From Piezodorus guildinii (lineage: Eukaryota > Arthropoda > Insecta > Hemiptera > Pentatomidae): a stretch of DNA of 64,000 nucleotides. The DNA lies in assembly GCA_023052935.1 (NCBI GenBank), contig CM041292.1, positions 35,284,639 through 35,348,638 on the forward strand. Reading direction: 5' to 3'. Under the pieces are notes generated by a model. It made no database searches. It worked only from the letters and a program-made list of their open reading frames with translations, and was not told the DNA's origin. Below are positions 20,863 through 32,317 of this stretch, piece by piece. A program made the position numbers and the translations under genes. How positions within the stretch are numbered: the stretch's first letter is position 1; every line of letters begins with the position of its first letter.

Positions 20863-21244
20863 TGTACAATTGTATCAAAAGTATTCTTTTATTGTCCTGT
20901 TGGTACGATTGATAAAAAATTAATAATAATAAATTAACTACAGGAAAGAGACAAAATGAGGAGCGCACAATAATAATAATAGAGATAGATGACAACAGCT
21001 GATGAGAGGTGAGTAGCTGGTGAGAGATGATGGATTTGTCACTGTAAAATACAATAATCTTTCTACTATAATAAAATACAGAAAATAGAATAAGAAATAA
21101 AAATGAGCTTTAATTAAATATAAAGAGAACTAAAACATAAACATGTTTGAGGCAGTGACAAATCCATTTCACATAACCTCTTTGCTCCCACCAGCTGTGT
21201 GTTTATAACCTCACTCTATCACACACATAAGACCCATCACATCA
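20863..21244 (-). repeat. candidate 3' LTR of the Ty3/gypsy fragment
   Basis: On the minus strand the pol frame ends at 21,237, within a purine run (GGGAGGAGGAGGAG) that looks like a polypurine tract. The sequence beyond begins TGATGTGATGGG and could end in ...CAATTGTACA, giving TG...CA termini. The left boundary is uncertain because the neighbouring Helitron frame may extend into it. Inside is an inverted 15-bp pair (ATGGATTTGTCACTG at 21,030-21,044 and its complement at 21,153-21,167). No second LTR is present to confirm this. Confidence 0.4.
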
Positions 21245-22604
21245 CTCCTCCTCCTCCCATGACATCGCCACAGAAACGAACTTTCGGCTTTACAGCACTA
21301 CCAGATCGGGTGCGATAAAGCGGTGGAGCGTCCTGCTGCTCTGCGACGAGGTCATTTGAAGGTCCAGAGTCCGCCGATGTGGGCGAAAGAGTGGGACGAT
21401 CGCTGTTGCCACTGTCCACACCAGAGGGCGATGGAGTAGGCTCGGGATAAGATGTACTATCTTCAGACGATCCATGGAGACGGTCTTCGGTCCTGTAGGT
21501 AGCAGCAGCTTGGACGTCTTCTCCTCCCTCGAGAGAACCTGATAAGGGCCGGGGTAAGACGGCGTCAGCGGGCGTCGGACGGTGTCATCCCTAAGGAAAA
21601 CGTGGGTGCAGTCCTGTAGGTCGCGGTGAACAAAGGTGCGAGCCGTACTGCTGCGGTGCGGAGCTGGCCGGAGCGTCTTCAATGTCACCTCCGCGTCCTC
21701 CCGCCGTCCGGAGGGCTCAAAAAATTCTCCTGGGAGGCGTAGTGGTTGGCCGAAGACTATTTCCGCAGCGCTGGCTCCAACATCTCTCACCGCTGACCGG
21801 AGACCCAGAAGGACGGTGGATAGCACCTTAGTCCACCCCACATTACCCAACGTTGCCCTTAGGGATGCCTTAAGGGACCTATGCCACCGCTCACGCAACC
21901 GTTGGACTGCGGAGGGTACGCCGTAGTCCAGCTCCTCTGGATACCAAGGACGCTAGTGAGGCTAATAAAGAGGTCTGACTCAAACTGGCGCTCTTAGTCG
22001 GTAGTAATCCTTGCAGGCGTACCATAACGGGAAATCCACGTGCCCACTATTGCTTCTGCTACCTTGGTGCTTGTGATTTCCTCTAGTGGGCACGCCTTAG
22101 GTCAACGTGTGAATCGATCAATCATCGTGAGGCAATAACGCATGCCTTTGGATGGTGGCCGAGTTCCAACGAAGTCCACCTGGATATGCTCCATTCTTCC
22201 GCTGGGTACAAACGTTCCTGGAGGAATCACTGTGTGACGGACCACTTTCGATCGCTGGCAGTCAATGCAGCAGCGAGCCCACCTCGAGATGTCGGCGTTC
22301 ATGCCTGGCCAAAAGAAACGTTGAGTGGCATGCCGCCTCGAGGTCCGTATCCCGGGGTGACTAAGCCCATGCAGGCAGTGGAAGTTTTCATCTCGCATGG
22401 ACTCAGGAACTTATGGTCGCGCTTGAGGCGTAGAGGTTTCGCAGAGGACAGATGAGGCTGTACCGGGAGGGTGGATCCAGCGTAGCTGAAGACGGTTGAT
22501 CTTCTGAAGCTCAGGAACCGCCGGTCCCCTCTTCTGCTCGGACGCAAGGCGCTTATAGTCCTCGGTACAGTCGATGTCCTAAACCCTCGAGAGCGCGTCG
22601 GCAA
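21237..22604 (-). pseudogene. decayed Ty3/gypsy pol fragment (RNase H end and integrase)
   Basis: Reading on the minus strand from 22,604: the RNase H end with the ADALSRV motif; a linker; the integrase zinc-binding HHCC domain (GLSHPGIRTSRRHATQRFFW, then CCIDCQRSK) at about 22,370-22,240; the catalytic core beginning HIQVDFVGTRPP and TMIDRF; the second Asp region (ARITTD, followed by a stop); a PPQSNG segment; then WHRSLKASLRATLG and a C-terminal domain ending KTVSMDRLKIVHL. Several stops and frameshifts (for example near 22,095, 21,995 and 21,905) make it dead. The upstream gag, protease and RT are missing, so the element is truncated. Its composition is clearly richer in G+C than its surroundings. 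Confidence 0.88.
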
Positions 22605-23111
22605 CTAAAACAAGATAATATAACAAGTAAATATTATATATAGTAAAAAACATGTAGAGAATTGATTTTCGATTAAAACTTCCTATCATTACTACCATTC
22701 TTTCGAAACAATATCTACTACAAAATATCTACCTCTAAGTAATACCATAATAACTATCATTGTGGATGTAATTATAGTATGTATTTATATATTTATTTAT
22801 ATATGTATTTATCTGTTTCATTTAATGACCGCTACCCGGACTAATTCCTTCCAGTCATAATAACTATCCTTCCCAGGATTATAACTAGAGACTAGTTTCA
22901 TCTTAATAAAATATGCCTTTGGTTTTACTTTATCCTCATAACTATTAGACCTATAGATGTCTAATATCTATCAAATTAAAGTTAATTAAGTGAACTATAA
23001 ACTAGTTTTTTTATACTTATCTTCCCAATAAGTATGGTATTGGCCTAAATAAAGCTAAAAGTTTGAGGTTTCTCGTTTAGTCACGCGCATCTAAACCGAA
23101 GAGTACAAGAC

Positions 23112-23118
<7 letters not shown>

Positions 23119-23169
<51 letters not shown>
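23119..23169. repeat. (TA)n microsatellite
   Basis: About 25 uninterrupted TA units. Confidence 0.95.
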
Positions 23170-23172
<3 letters not shown>

Positions 23173-23765
23173 ATGTAGAATCAAATGAGGAATATTTTCA
23201 CCCCTCTTCGTTATTTTCCTCGGACACATTAATTCTGACTTAAATTATAACAAGCAAAAACTACTTTTAAGGGCGATTTTTCACTAACTTGATACAAAAT
23301 TTCATCGAAAATACACCACATACTGACAGCAAGACATGAGAATCCATGTTTTAATTAATAAGGGCTAGCGATTCAGGATATCTGTAGCTATACGTTCGTC
23401 CTTTGGCTCCTAGACCAAAATACATCTTAATGCTGACGCTTTATTTAATTATATTAATATAATATAAAATATACAATATATTATAAAAAAAAATTTTCTA
23501 CAACTAATGAATGTATACTGAGCTTCAATCTTTGACATCGATTCATGCGAAATATTTCGTTTGTTCAAAGAAAATCTTGGCCTAGTGAATAGAATATCAA
23601 TCATTTAATAGAAGCCTAGCCATTAGACTGCAACCATTACCGTTCTTTGACTCGTTTTCTCTGATTTTTCTAGCTTGTTAATCCTGCTTATGTTCGTGTT
23701 AAGAAATGTATTGTAATTTTAATCTAAGTAATTATATATGCTTTAAAATCTTATAACCGTTTATG

Positions 23766-23769
<4 letters not shown>

Positions 23770-23827
<58 letters not shown>
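23770..23827. repeat. (TA)n microsatellite
   Basis: About 24 TA units, followed by a short imperfect extension. Confidence 0.93.
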
Positions 23828-23828
<1 letters not shown>

Positions 23829-24216
23829 TCCTCTATCTTTTACACTATATCAGTTAGAATTGACCGATACTGATATTATCTATATAAGCCTGTGGCTTCA
23901 TTATCTAATCTATGTTTGCTTTCTTCGATAAATCATATCTCCTTTTTTGGTTAGGCTCCTATCACAGGTTATCATAAAATAGATGCTTTTTACGGACTTA
24001 TTACTAATCAGTTCAGTTCTTCCAATCGGGCAATCTCCAGTAATTTATGGGATAAAAAATCCGAGTTAAAATAGGTTTCAAATAGTAGATTATCTCCATA
24101 GTCCATCAAGAAAAAGGTATAAATTTTTTAAAACTATTTTTTTCTTCAACCCGTCAGTTGTCTTGACTTGTTTAATATGGGAAATAATAATGTTTACCAA
24201 TATTCGATTTTTCGAC

Positions 24217-24499
24217 TTACAAACGATTTCACGACAAACTAAATGGACACATAAACAAACTTGTGCAAAACATGGCTACAACCGACATACCATCCATAAC
24301 TCGGCGTAGGCTGAAACGGAGTTGGATGAGGGACCTCCTGACCTGAAAATATAGTTCTGCTTAATGTCAGGAGGATGCGCCACTGGGTGCTGTCTCACTC
24401 ATGCCTGCCCACGCCATGTTTACTTAGATCTTAGCACATTTGCTTATTGTAATTTTGTTTCACAGGTGTAAATAAAATATTAAGTGAAAAAAAAAAAAT
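24217..24499 (+). pseudogene. jockey-type LINE 3' end (ORF2 C-terminus, 3' UTR, poly-A)
   Basis: The plus-strand frame reads FHDKLNGH and, further on, TDIPSITRRLKRSWMRDLLT followed by a stop at about 24,342. This matches the RRLKRxWxRDLL C-terminus of the full-length element at 0.7-5.2 kb. The 3' UTR runs to AATAAA near 24,473, and a poly-A run follows at 24,488-24,499. The copy is 5'-truncated. Confidence 0.85.
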
Positions 24500-24644
24500 A
24501 TTCGATTTTGGTTTCTATACTTCATTTTCCATAAACGTGGTTTCATCATTCTGTTAATTTTTTTTTTTACTTTATATAGTTGGTGTCATAGACACATGAA
24601 AATATTAGGCAAGACAGGATCAAGGCATTTGTATTTAACCTTTA

Positions 24645-25110
24645 AACATTGTATTTAAAAAAGAAAAAAAGAAGTACCGATATAGTCTTCTATCGGCGCT
24701 ATAGTCCTTGCAGGACCTTGGTCTCCTCAGTTATCCTCCTCCACTCTGACCTGACTTCAGCTACCGTCCTTCATCTACTGCCACCCAAGACCTCTTTATC
24801 CTGCTGCCAACAAAGTCAGGATCACCCTCCGGGCTTTCTTCCACCAGGGTGTCCCTTCTTCATCATTTTTGGTTGTCTACCATTTTTCATCCTTATCAAT
24901 TTTCCCCAAACATCTTATCCTGGCACTCTTAATTGTGGCAACAATATCTGGTGATTCATACAGCTTTCGAATTTCATCGTTTGTCTTCATCCGTCTGCGT
25001 TCTCCTTCTTTATTGATGGCCAATGATCTTTCTGAGGAATTTCTTTCCCACATGTTTGGCAGCCTTTCTTGGTTGCGTATTGGAGCTTACCGATGTAGTA
25101 GGTACTATTA
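24645..25110 (-). pseudogene. LINE ORF2 C-terminal remnant (different family)
   Basis: On the minus strand the pieces read FLRKIIG (about 25,040), TNDEIRKLYESPDIVATIKS (about 24,990-24,930), a decayed RWLGHI-like block, a GHPGGRKPGG block and, near 24,740-24,690, LRSEWRRITEETKVLQGL-like sequence. This is the conserved tail of a widespread insect non-LTR element, as also seen at 10.9-11.2 kb. Multiple frameshifts are present. Confidence 0.7.
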
Positions 25111-25114
25111 AATG

Positions 25115-26635
25115 CATAAACAGATGATGTTTCTGTGCTTTACAAACTTTTACAGTCTTATCTGTTTTTTTACAACATATATTTGTATGCCTTTCCAATC
25201 ACCACCACACCATATCCCTGTCCATCATACCTTCCTTTACGTCCTGGTACCAGCATCTCCTGGGACAACGGTTCTGTGTTCTCTCTGATATCCATTCAAA
25301 ATCCTGTTAGGCCAATCGTCCCTCTTCCTTTATAACAGCATTTATTTTTAATTTAGAGATATTACAATTTGTTCAAAAGGACAATGTTGATAATGCTAAG
25401 AGATTGCATTCATACAATATCAATCTTGTTACCTGAAAAAATGGCTAATTACCCAATTTAACTTATACAATAAAATGAACTTATACAATAGAAGTTCATA
25501 TCAGGAGAAAGTTCATATTATAGAGTCCATACAGTCAAACATGTATGATATCATTAATGAAACGATAATGAAGCTGCAATATATTTTCGTAGTAGAAAGA
25601 TTTTGGACTTTTTTCTGTATATTTGGATACATGCAGAGGCTCTAAAAAGTGTAACCATTCTAAAATATGCATCTGATATTCTGATGATTCAGTTCAGGGA
25701 ACCGGATTCTGGAAAACAATAAAAGGGCTATAATATTGGCTTCCAAAGCCTGGAATGAAACAAACCAAAATCTATAACTTTAAAAATATTTCAAGATGAC
25801 ATTACTGAAAAGTTCTAACTGGGTTCTGAGCCTCAAGTGCTACGATAGGCTTAAAGCCATTCTTTATGAATTTTAACCTCTTACAATGTACATATCAATT
25901 GCATAATATCACGTTCATAGATTATCTGAGAGTTATCTGAAAATTCATGCAAGTGATTTTAGTTTTGCTGCTTCTTTTTCCTTTTGAATCTGAGTTCTAC
26001 TCAGACCGAGATAATTCGTATTAGTTTGGAGTCTGGTGAATAGATCTCACCAAAGTTTGTGAGAGACCAATGAGCTGTGGAGGATTGTTTTTATGTCAGT
26101 TCTGGGCCTTTTTTAAAAGTTTTTTGTTTCAATTACTTAATTATGAGAATTATAGGGTAGAATCAGTTGTTCTTCTGATGGAAATGCCATGTAAAAAATA
26201 GCACCTTTGAAATATCACTATAAGGTAAACATAATAATCTTTAGATGCAATCCGAATTGAATCAAGGTCCAATTAATATTGTTTCTTATCCGTCTAATAT
26301 TTCGAAAAAAATGCACTAATATACAACCGAACGTATCTGTTACTTTGAAACAACTTGTATTTATATAGATTTCTGAGTTATTGTTGTATTATTCGAATGA
26401 AATTAGGCTTTTAAGTTGATTTCTTGTCCCGATGAAAAAAAAAAAAAATTACTTAATTAAGCTTTTGGGAAATGTTATCCAAGTTAAGACTACTTACAAC
26501 TCACAACGAATTGTGTCTTTAAATATTTATGAATTGCTACGAGCTAATAACTAGACATTTGTAGTTACCGATCAATATTGAACATTAGCTACAACAAATA
26601 GTTATGTTGGTGGCAACCCTGCGACATTACAATTT
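25115..26635. other. no gene seen
   Basis: AT-rich sequence without a supported gene. A 14-base A run occurs at 26,436-26,449. Confidence 0.3.
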
Positions 26636-26639
26636 TTAG

Positions 26640-26965
26640 CAAAACGAACTGGATTGTAAGAGATGGCTATCGGCATTGGCATATATTCAATAAGTTGGCG
26701 AGGGAAGGGACACAAAGGCACTATCGGTAATGGCGATCTCAAATCGCCTTATCGTCAAGGATCAATCGCTCAAAGGATATTGAGTATTCCGGCTAATGTT
26801 ATCGTCATTGTCAATATTTATTTTTATCCTATAACAAAGGAACAGATCTTGGTTCATGTTTATTCCCAAGACTCTAGGTTTGCCATTTCACGCTATAGTT
26901 CATCCCTCGACGCCTTTATTAGAATAAGTTTCCAAAGTCAGCAAGGTTTCAGCTAATTAGATAGA
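26640..26965. other. GC-balanced, apparently single-copy noncoding island
   Basis: It is less AT-rich than its flanks and does not match other repeats in the window. A 97-codon frame crosses it but has no recognisable domain. It contains several TATCG/CGATA-type motifs. It could be a regulatory element; nothing more can be said. Confidence 0.3.
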
Positions 26966-26997
26966 ATGTCTTGATTTTAGTTTACTCGATGTAATGT

Positions 26998-27080
26998 AGG
27001 GAGCGGCGTGGTTTTATGGATAGAGCATTAGTCTACTCTTCTCCGGATCCCGGGTTCAAAACCCGGCTGTGGCAGGATTA
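26998..27080 (+). mobile_element. tRNA-derived SINE head, family 2
   Basis: GGGAGCGGCGTGGTTTTATG, an A-box-like region, then the B-box-like GGGTTCAAAACCC. It looks like a tRNA, but the acceptor arms (GGGAGCG and TGGCAGGA) do not pair, so it is a SINE head, not a tRNA gene. It is the same family as the copy at 13.0-13.6 kb. Confidence 0.65.
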
Positions 27081-27740
27081 TTTTTTATTTAAAAAAAATA
27101 TATTTATTGACATTAACAACTGTATAACCGTCACTCCAACTCTCTTCCTACCTTCAAATACCGCTTATTTATTCATCTCCTAACCAACCTGTCATGACAG
27201 AATTGTAAATAAGGCTTTATTTAATTTTATATTCGTATATCTATTTTCTATTAGTTTTAGTTAACTTGTTTATATTACTCTAAGACTCTGAAATCCATTT
27301 ATATATTTTGTTAATTTTATTCTAAGCGGACCTACCCCAGGATAATAAAGAATTTATTATTATTTATAATAAAATAATCTAGTCAATGTGATACAAGATT
27401 AGACTGTCATGATTCACATGTAGAGATACTACCCATTAGCAGCTCTCCAGAAAATATGCTAAACCAGAAGGTTTCGGGGCCATCTTCTTTTCAGACGCCT
27501 CAGAGGATTATTAGTGATTGTAGAGATAGCAAGGTTTGAAACTAGTAGGTAGAGTGGGAATAGAGTTTGTCATTAAAGAAGTGGTACCAGGTTCGGACCA
27601 AGTCAGCGACATAGTGAACCCTAAGATCTTTATGGCTGAGTTTATCCGCAACAAAATAATGAGCATTGAGAATTTTTCAAAGGATTTTCGGTTGTAATGA
27701 TTGGAGACGGGGAAGAATTTGATGGTTTAGTTGAGTCCCA
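27077..27740 (-). pseudogene. jockey-type LINE 3' remnant
   Basis: The 3' tail (ATATATTTATTGAC then AACAACTGTAT) is at the left. At about 27,460-27,510 the minus strand reads the ORF2 end RRLKRRWPRNLLV followed by a stop. The middle (27,130-27,400) is AT-rich 3' UTR or inserted sequence. Further decayed ORF2 lies to the right. Confidence 0.7.
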
Positions 27741-27789
27741 AAGATCTAATTCGTAAAGAATTATTTATTTTGTTACTTCAGCCAAATGG

Positions 27790-27927
27790 AGTAACTCTGG
27801 GGTATGGAGAACCTTGGGGGCACACCCAGCATCTATAATGTGGGTACCCGAATTTCGGGAAAAACCCTGGCGTCTGTGCGTGATCAAGGCCTATTCACCT
27901 CCTTACCCTTCATGGGTTGTAGAGCTA

Positions 27928-27964
<37 letters not shown>
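27790..27964 (+). mobile_element. SINE family 2 body with a 34-base T run
   Basis: The blocks GGTATGGAGAACCTTGG, GTGGGTACCCGAATTTCGGG, AAAAACCCTGGCGTCTG and CACCTCCTTACCCTTCATGG correspond to the family 2 body at 13.0-13.5 (inverted), 42.4 (inverted) and 49.1 kb. It ends in a poly-T run at 27,931-27,964. Confidence 0.65.
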
Positions 27965-27967
<3 letters not shown>

Positions 27968-28573
27968 GAAATGTAGGAGTCGTCAACTTTTTCCTAGTTG
28001 GAGGTACTTAAGAGATTACCTAGCAGGTGGCGAACACCATTATATCTCGTGTGTTTTGGTACAATGCTAATTGAATGTTAGATATTTTAAATAATTTTCT
28101 AATAAATGAGCGGATAGAGCTCCATTGTTAATGGTTATTATCGTTCTCGCATCTGAAAAAAGCTATTTACTAATTCATTTTGTGAAAATGATAAGAAATT
28201 ATAGTAATAATGAAATTAGTAATTAAAAAATAAATAAATAAAAAGAACTATGAAGAAACGTAACTAATATCAAAAGTATAAGGAAATAAATAAAAAGACA
28301 ATAAATGAATTAATAATAATAAATCATTAGGTTAAACTGTTTAATAACATAATTAGAATAAACAAGACAAAAGAGTCAGATATATTGGAATAAATGAATC
28401 TTTTATCAATTTAATGGTACTTTTTGTTGATAGTTTGTTGATTTTCGCTCAATGCCTCAAAAACCTGTCGTGATACTCCACAATTTTTCAATTTCTCTTT
28501 TGTACCCAGGCGTCTTCAAAAATTATTTAGAATCATTTTACACAGTTGATATCCTAACGTGTCATGAGACACT

Positions 28574-29318
28574 CTTGGACGAGGGGATATGTTCAGTTAT
28601 GTATGTAAGAGTCTTATTGTTAATTTAACCATAAACGCATATATTTATAAAATAACAAAAAAATGAAATATTCGCGAACAAAGCCGCGGGTTACAGCTAG
28701 TAGTATTATGAACGTAATATCGCAATTTAAATTTGTACATATAGTTGAATATCAGTGTACCATATGAAATCCTATGTAGTGTAGTTTTAAAACATTGTGA
28801 AAATGAGTAAGTCTTACAGCAGAACCACTAACATAAAGAACAACTATTAAAAAAAAAAAAAGAAAAACTAACTGTTATGTTTCTTTGACATAGATTCTAA
28901 TAAAATTAAAGCCTCTATTGTTATAGTGCAAGGTTAGTTAGGAGATACTTTAAGTTATGTATGTAAGAGTGTTATTTTTAATTTAACAGTAAACGCGTAT
29001 ATGTATACAACTATGAAAAAATTAAATATTCGCGAGCAATTTTCGTGCGTTACAGTTATTATTGTAATATTTAAAATATAGTAATATAAATTTGTGCATA
29101 TTATTAAAAATCAGTATTCAAAATAAATTATAATGTGATAATTTTAAAAATGGCTATATGTCTAACAGCACAACTACCTACCATCATTCAGAACAAGTCC
29201 GAAAAAAACCCTAACCATAATAGTTTTAAAATAATCAGTTTAGGAGTAAATTATGTTTCGTTAACCTTGAATCTAATAAAATATAAGCCTCTATTGTTAT
29301 AGTGCAAGGTTGGTAAAT
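28574..29318 (+). repeat. diverged tandem duplication, unit ~360-375 bp, with a Helitron-like end
   Basis: Two adjacent units share GTTATGTATGTAAGAG (28,596 and 28,954), a TTCGCGA(A/G)CA block, and GCCTCTATTGTTATAGTGCAA (about 28,911 and 29,286). In the first unit the block TATTCGCGAACAAAGCCGCG then GGTTACAGCTAGT (about 28,668-28,702) has the form of a Helitron 3' end: a short GC-rich hairpin followed by CTAG and T. The array lies just upstream of the putative ush promoter. Confidence 0.65.
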
Positions 29319-29339
29319 AGGTTACGATAAAGGACAGAT

Positions 29340-29712
29340 GACCTATCTATCGCTCCACTTCGATATCTCACTCAAAAAGGTTCTCTCTCCTACCGATAAT
29401 TCCAACAATAGTGCGTTTTATCATCGACCGTTTCTGCTCATTTTATTGGTCACTTTCTCCTGGAAATGCTTCCTATTGCGTGTTACAATAAGTGGCCTTA
29501 AGTCTTATTATTCTTCCCGTTATAAGTTGGTAGGCCTGAGCAATGGCGACGAGGAGGGGTGCACCCTCCCTCCCCTCCTTCTCCTCCCCCCCCCCTGAAG
29601 AGATAAGATAGCGGAGAGATGTAGATGGTAGATGGAGATAGCGGGAGATAGGCACACCTCCGCTCAGTCCGCTCCCAGCCGTCGTAGTGTGCGCGTCGTT
29701 TCAGCTCCCGGT
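29340..29712 (+). promoter_or_regulatory. ush: putative ush promoter region with a GATA-site cluster
   Basis: This GC-rich stretch contains six WGATAR sites: CTATCT 29,343-29,348, TTATCA 29,418-29,423, AGATAA 29,601-29,606, AGATAG 29,606-29,611, 29,636-29,641 and 29,646-29,651. Four fall within about 50 bp, just after a C-rich run (29,570-29,596). CGCTCAGTCCGC near 29,663 could hold an initiator (TCAGTC). The candidate first exon follows. In Drosophila, ush expression depends on GATA factors such as Pannier and Serpent; direct regulation here is inference. Confidence 0.5.
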
Positions 29713-29714
29713 TC

Positions 29715-29745
29715 ATGTGTCTCACCTGTCCCACAAGTCGCCAAG
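29715..29745 (+). CDS. ush: ush candidate first coding exon
   Basis: An ATG at 29,715 opens ten codons (MCLTCPTSRQ) plus one base, up to a good donor (CCAAG then GTAACT at 29,746). The phase left over (one base) is exactly what the well-supported exon at 36,342 needs, and joining them gives an alanine codon and an open frame. The same frame has a stop 30 bases upstream of the ATG, so this would be the true start. The ATG context is weak (T at -3). The peptide lacks the MSRRKQ-type FOG repression motif known at the N-terminus of vertebrate FOG proteins and of one Drosophila Ush isoform. It may therefore be a short-isoform start or only a 5' UTR exon, with another first exon upstream. Confidence 0.4.
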
Positions 29746-31272
29746 GTAACTCCCTTTCTTCTGTGTCTGTGTTGTTTATAGTGTGTAGTGTTAGTGTACT
29801 GTACCTCGGCTCTAACCAGGATTTAACGAGAGTTACATAAAACAAAAAAAAACACGGTGTGTGTCAATGTTATATTCATTTGAAGGTTCTGTCTGAGGAT
29901 CGGATTGTAAACACAGCATTTGGTATGTGTAGTTACATTAATTTTATTTAAAATGTGACTCCTTAGTATCGATTTCTACTATTTATCTGCACAAAACGGA
30001 AGCTTATTGTTTGACGTCGTTAAAAATACATACGTGGTACAATTTTTAGCAGTTCTACTAATCATAATCACGCATCAAACTAAATAAACTAATAAATCCT
30101 TCACGATTTCCCCTGTTAAAACTTACAGGATGATTTCCATCGAGTTAACATTACTATAATAATAACATATTCACCTTTTTACTCGAAACTTTACATATTC
30201 AAGGATTCTCTATTTCATTGTTTCTCTATGATCTAAAAATAAGACAATGATGGAATTCTATTTGTTGATAAATGTGGACCGATGATTCGCCGCGTTTTTT
30301 TTTTTAAACGACTCCAATAAAACAGTTATATAACGACAATCAAACATTATGTTATCTCGTTATCTCCGTTTTCTTTGTTGTAGAGATAGTTCTCTATCTT
30401 AGTACAATAACATAATCTTTTAACGACTAAGAAATTTTCACTCGTCGAAATGAATTCGAAGGAATCGGTCGGTTTATTTGAGGAATGCCAATTTTCGAAC
30501 AATGTGAAGAAATGACCATTTGAATTGAACGTAATAGTTGTAAATGTTTCTGACCATGACCCAATGCTTTCTGGTTTAATTAGGATATCATACCAAAGGG
30601 TGATGAAAATCGCTGGGATTTTTATGATGTTTTCCTTGTCGCTATCATCGAATCCGTTACTATCTTTGTTTTAAACGAATGTCAGTGTTTCAAAGTTTAC
30701 AAACAAATAGCAATCAGGAACGATCCTTTGATCAGTATAACGAATGATTGTGTTTATCTTCAAACAGTATTGAGCCGAGATCAAGCGATAAATTAACGCA
30801 ACGTAAGTTGTATATTTTTAAAATATTGTGTCGGAAGTAATACGTTATGAATAGTACTGAAGGATTCGGTTTAGTATTTTATGTATTAATTATGAAGTAT
30901 CGTTTTTTATTACCCCAATCAACGTCACTGGCTTATGTGATTTAATGCGTATTAAGTCTGCCGTTCGTTATATTCCGGAACCTATTTTGCTTGATTAAGC
31001 GGTTTGAATATGGCTCTTGGTATTTAATCAATCCATTCCTTGGGTAGAAGGATAATCAGATTCAAGGATCTTCCATTACAGGAGAGTAAAGAACCATTCG
31101 GGAATGACTCTTCTTTTATAAGACAAGCAAGGAAGAGAAAGTTCCCTTAATGTTGGAAACAGACTTTTGAAAGGAGGTTTATCTATGCCGGAGGAATTTT
31201 ATCTGTGACTCCACTTTAAAAGAGAGTTATTTTAGGCCAGAACTAGGATAAATAGTGACTAATTAGGTTGTG

Positions 31273-31750
31273 CCATTGATAAGCTGTTGGTATCTAGCAA
31301 GGACAGGCGCTAGGCAATAAATATTTATATTGCTATCTGTTGAGTGGTGCCACCTAGCGGGCGAGCGTGGAAGCTGGTAGGAAGGGCGTGCCGACAGAGC
31401 GCGCCACCCTTCAGCGTTATCAGTTTATACTTTGTAATTGATTAGGCTGGGAGATGGGAGGTCGGATAAGAGAAGAGATAAGGACCTCCATTATATTCAG
31501 ATCCGATTGGCGGAGCGGCCCCCCTATCGCCCCCCCCCCCTCCACTATCGCCCCGTGAGATCGCCAACTTCTTAATGAGTTCCACGAAGGCTGATAAGCA
31601 ACTAATTGCCTAGCCATAATGATAGTGTTCCCTTATCATTCTAGATCGTCGCTCCCGGCCGCACATCTCCTTTGTACCATCCACCTTTTCCACCAATAAC
31701 TCACCCTTTCCCATCCAGTTTGTTCCCAGATAACTGATCCCAAGATAGTG
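31273..31750 (+). promoter_or_regulatory. ush: candidate intronic enhancer: cluster of eight GATA sites
   Basis: WGATAR matches on either strand lie at 31,277, 31,333, 31,476, 31,592, 31,620, 31,633, 31,728 and 31,743. The surroundings are GC-richer (several CCCC runs near 31,520-31,550, GCGCGCC near 31,400) and match none of the dispersed repeats. Eight sites in about 470 bp is several times the number expected by chance even for AT-rich DNA. Binding by GATA factors is inferred, not shown. Confidence 0.45.
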
Positions 31751-32317
31751 CCCAAACTAATAATGTAAAGGTTAAAACTAGTTGATGTTAAAGTATTTGT
31801 GCAGGGACAGAGTTTCGATTCTAGATATCCCTTTGGATTAGGATATATCTTCGATAGACCGAAGAAAAATCGTCCTGTCAGTAGTTAAGTGGTGTTAAAA
31901 GCCTCAGATGTAGTCTCATATCTCTATCATACGGTCGAGTGGTGATCCACAGGGTAGGAGAGGAAGAAAGTAAAACATTCACCCAATAAAACAACCAGAA
32001 AAAATAAATAAAGGTACAGGAGTGGGATGAGTGGAATAGGTTCGTTTATACATAAAAATTATAAAATTACAGATAAACCAATAAAATGAGGCATTACGAT
32101 AAACGTGGTTAGAATAAAAATAACTTGCAATTTCAACCCATTTGGCCCATTATAACGGTTTCCAACCTACTTACTCCACTCGAAAATCCTGCATACATCC
32201 TTGGATATGAGTAGGTTTAAAATAGTTAAAAAATACACTAAACCTTCCCTCCTCTGACAGAACTGCTTCAGGATTCACCATTGTTCAATTCCCAACACCT
32301 CTTTAGATTTCTATACT

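Larger units (their letters stand above)
22605..24210. other. no gene seen; AT-rich with two (TA)n tracts
   Basis: No coding region is supported. At about 22,825 the sequence GACCGCTACCCGGACTAATT resembles the terminus of the fold-back element at 44.8 kb and may be a solo end. Confidence 0.35.

Noticed and set aside
21636..21926. plus-strand frames across the gypsy region
   Set aside because: Shadows of the minus-strand integrase coding sequence.
23119..23820. CRISPR-like or origin-like repeat structure around the (TA)n tracts
   Set aside because: They are simple dinucleotide microsatellites in a eukaryotic genome; no spaced direct repeats exist.
26998..27076. tRNA gene
   Set aside because: A- and B-box-like blocks are present, but the acceptor arms do not pair and related copies have long non-tRNA bodies, so it is a SINE head.
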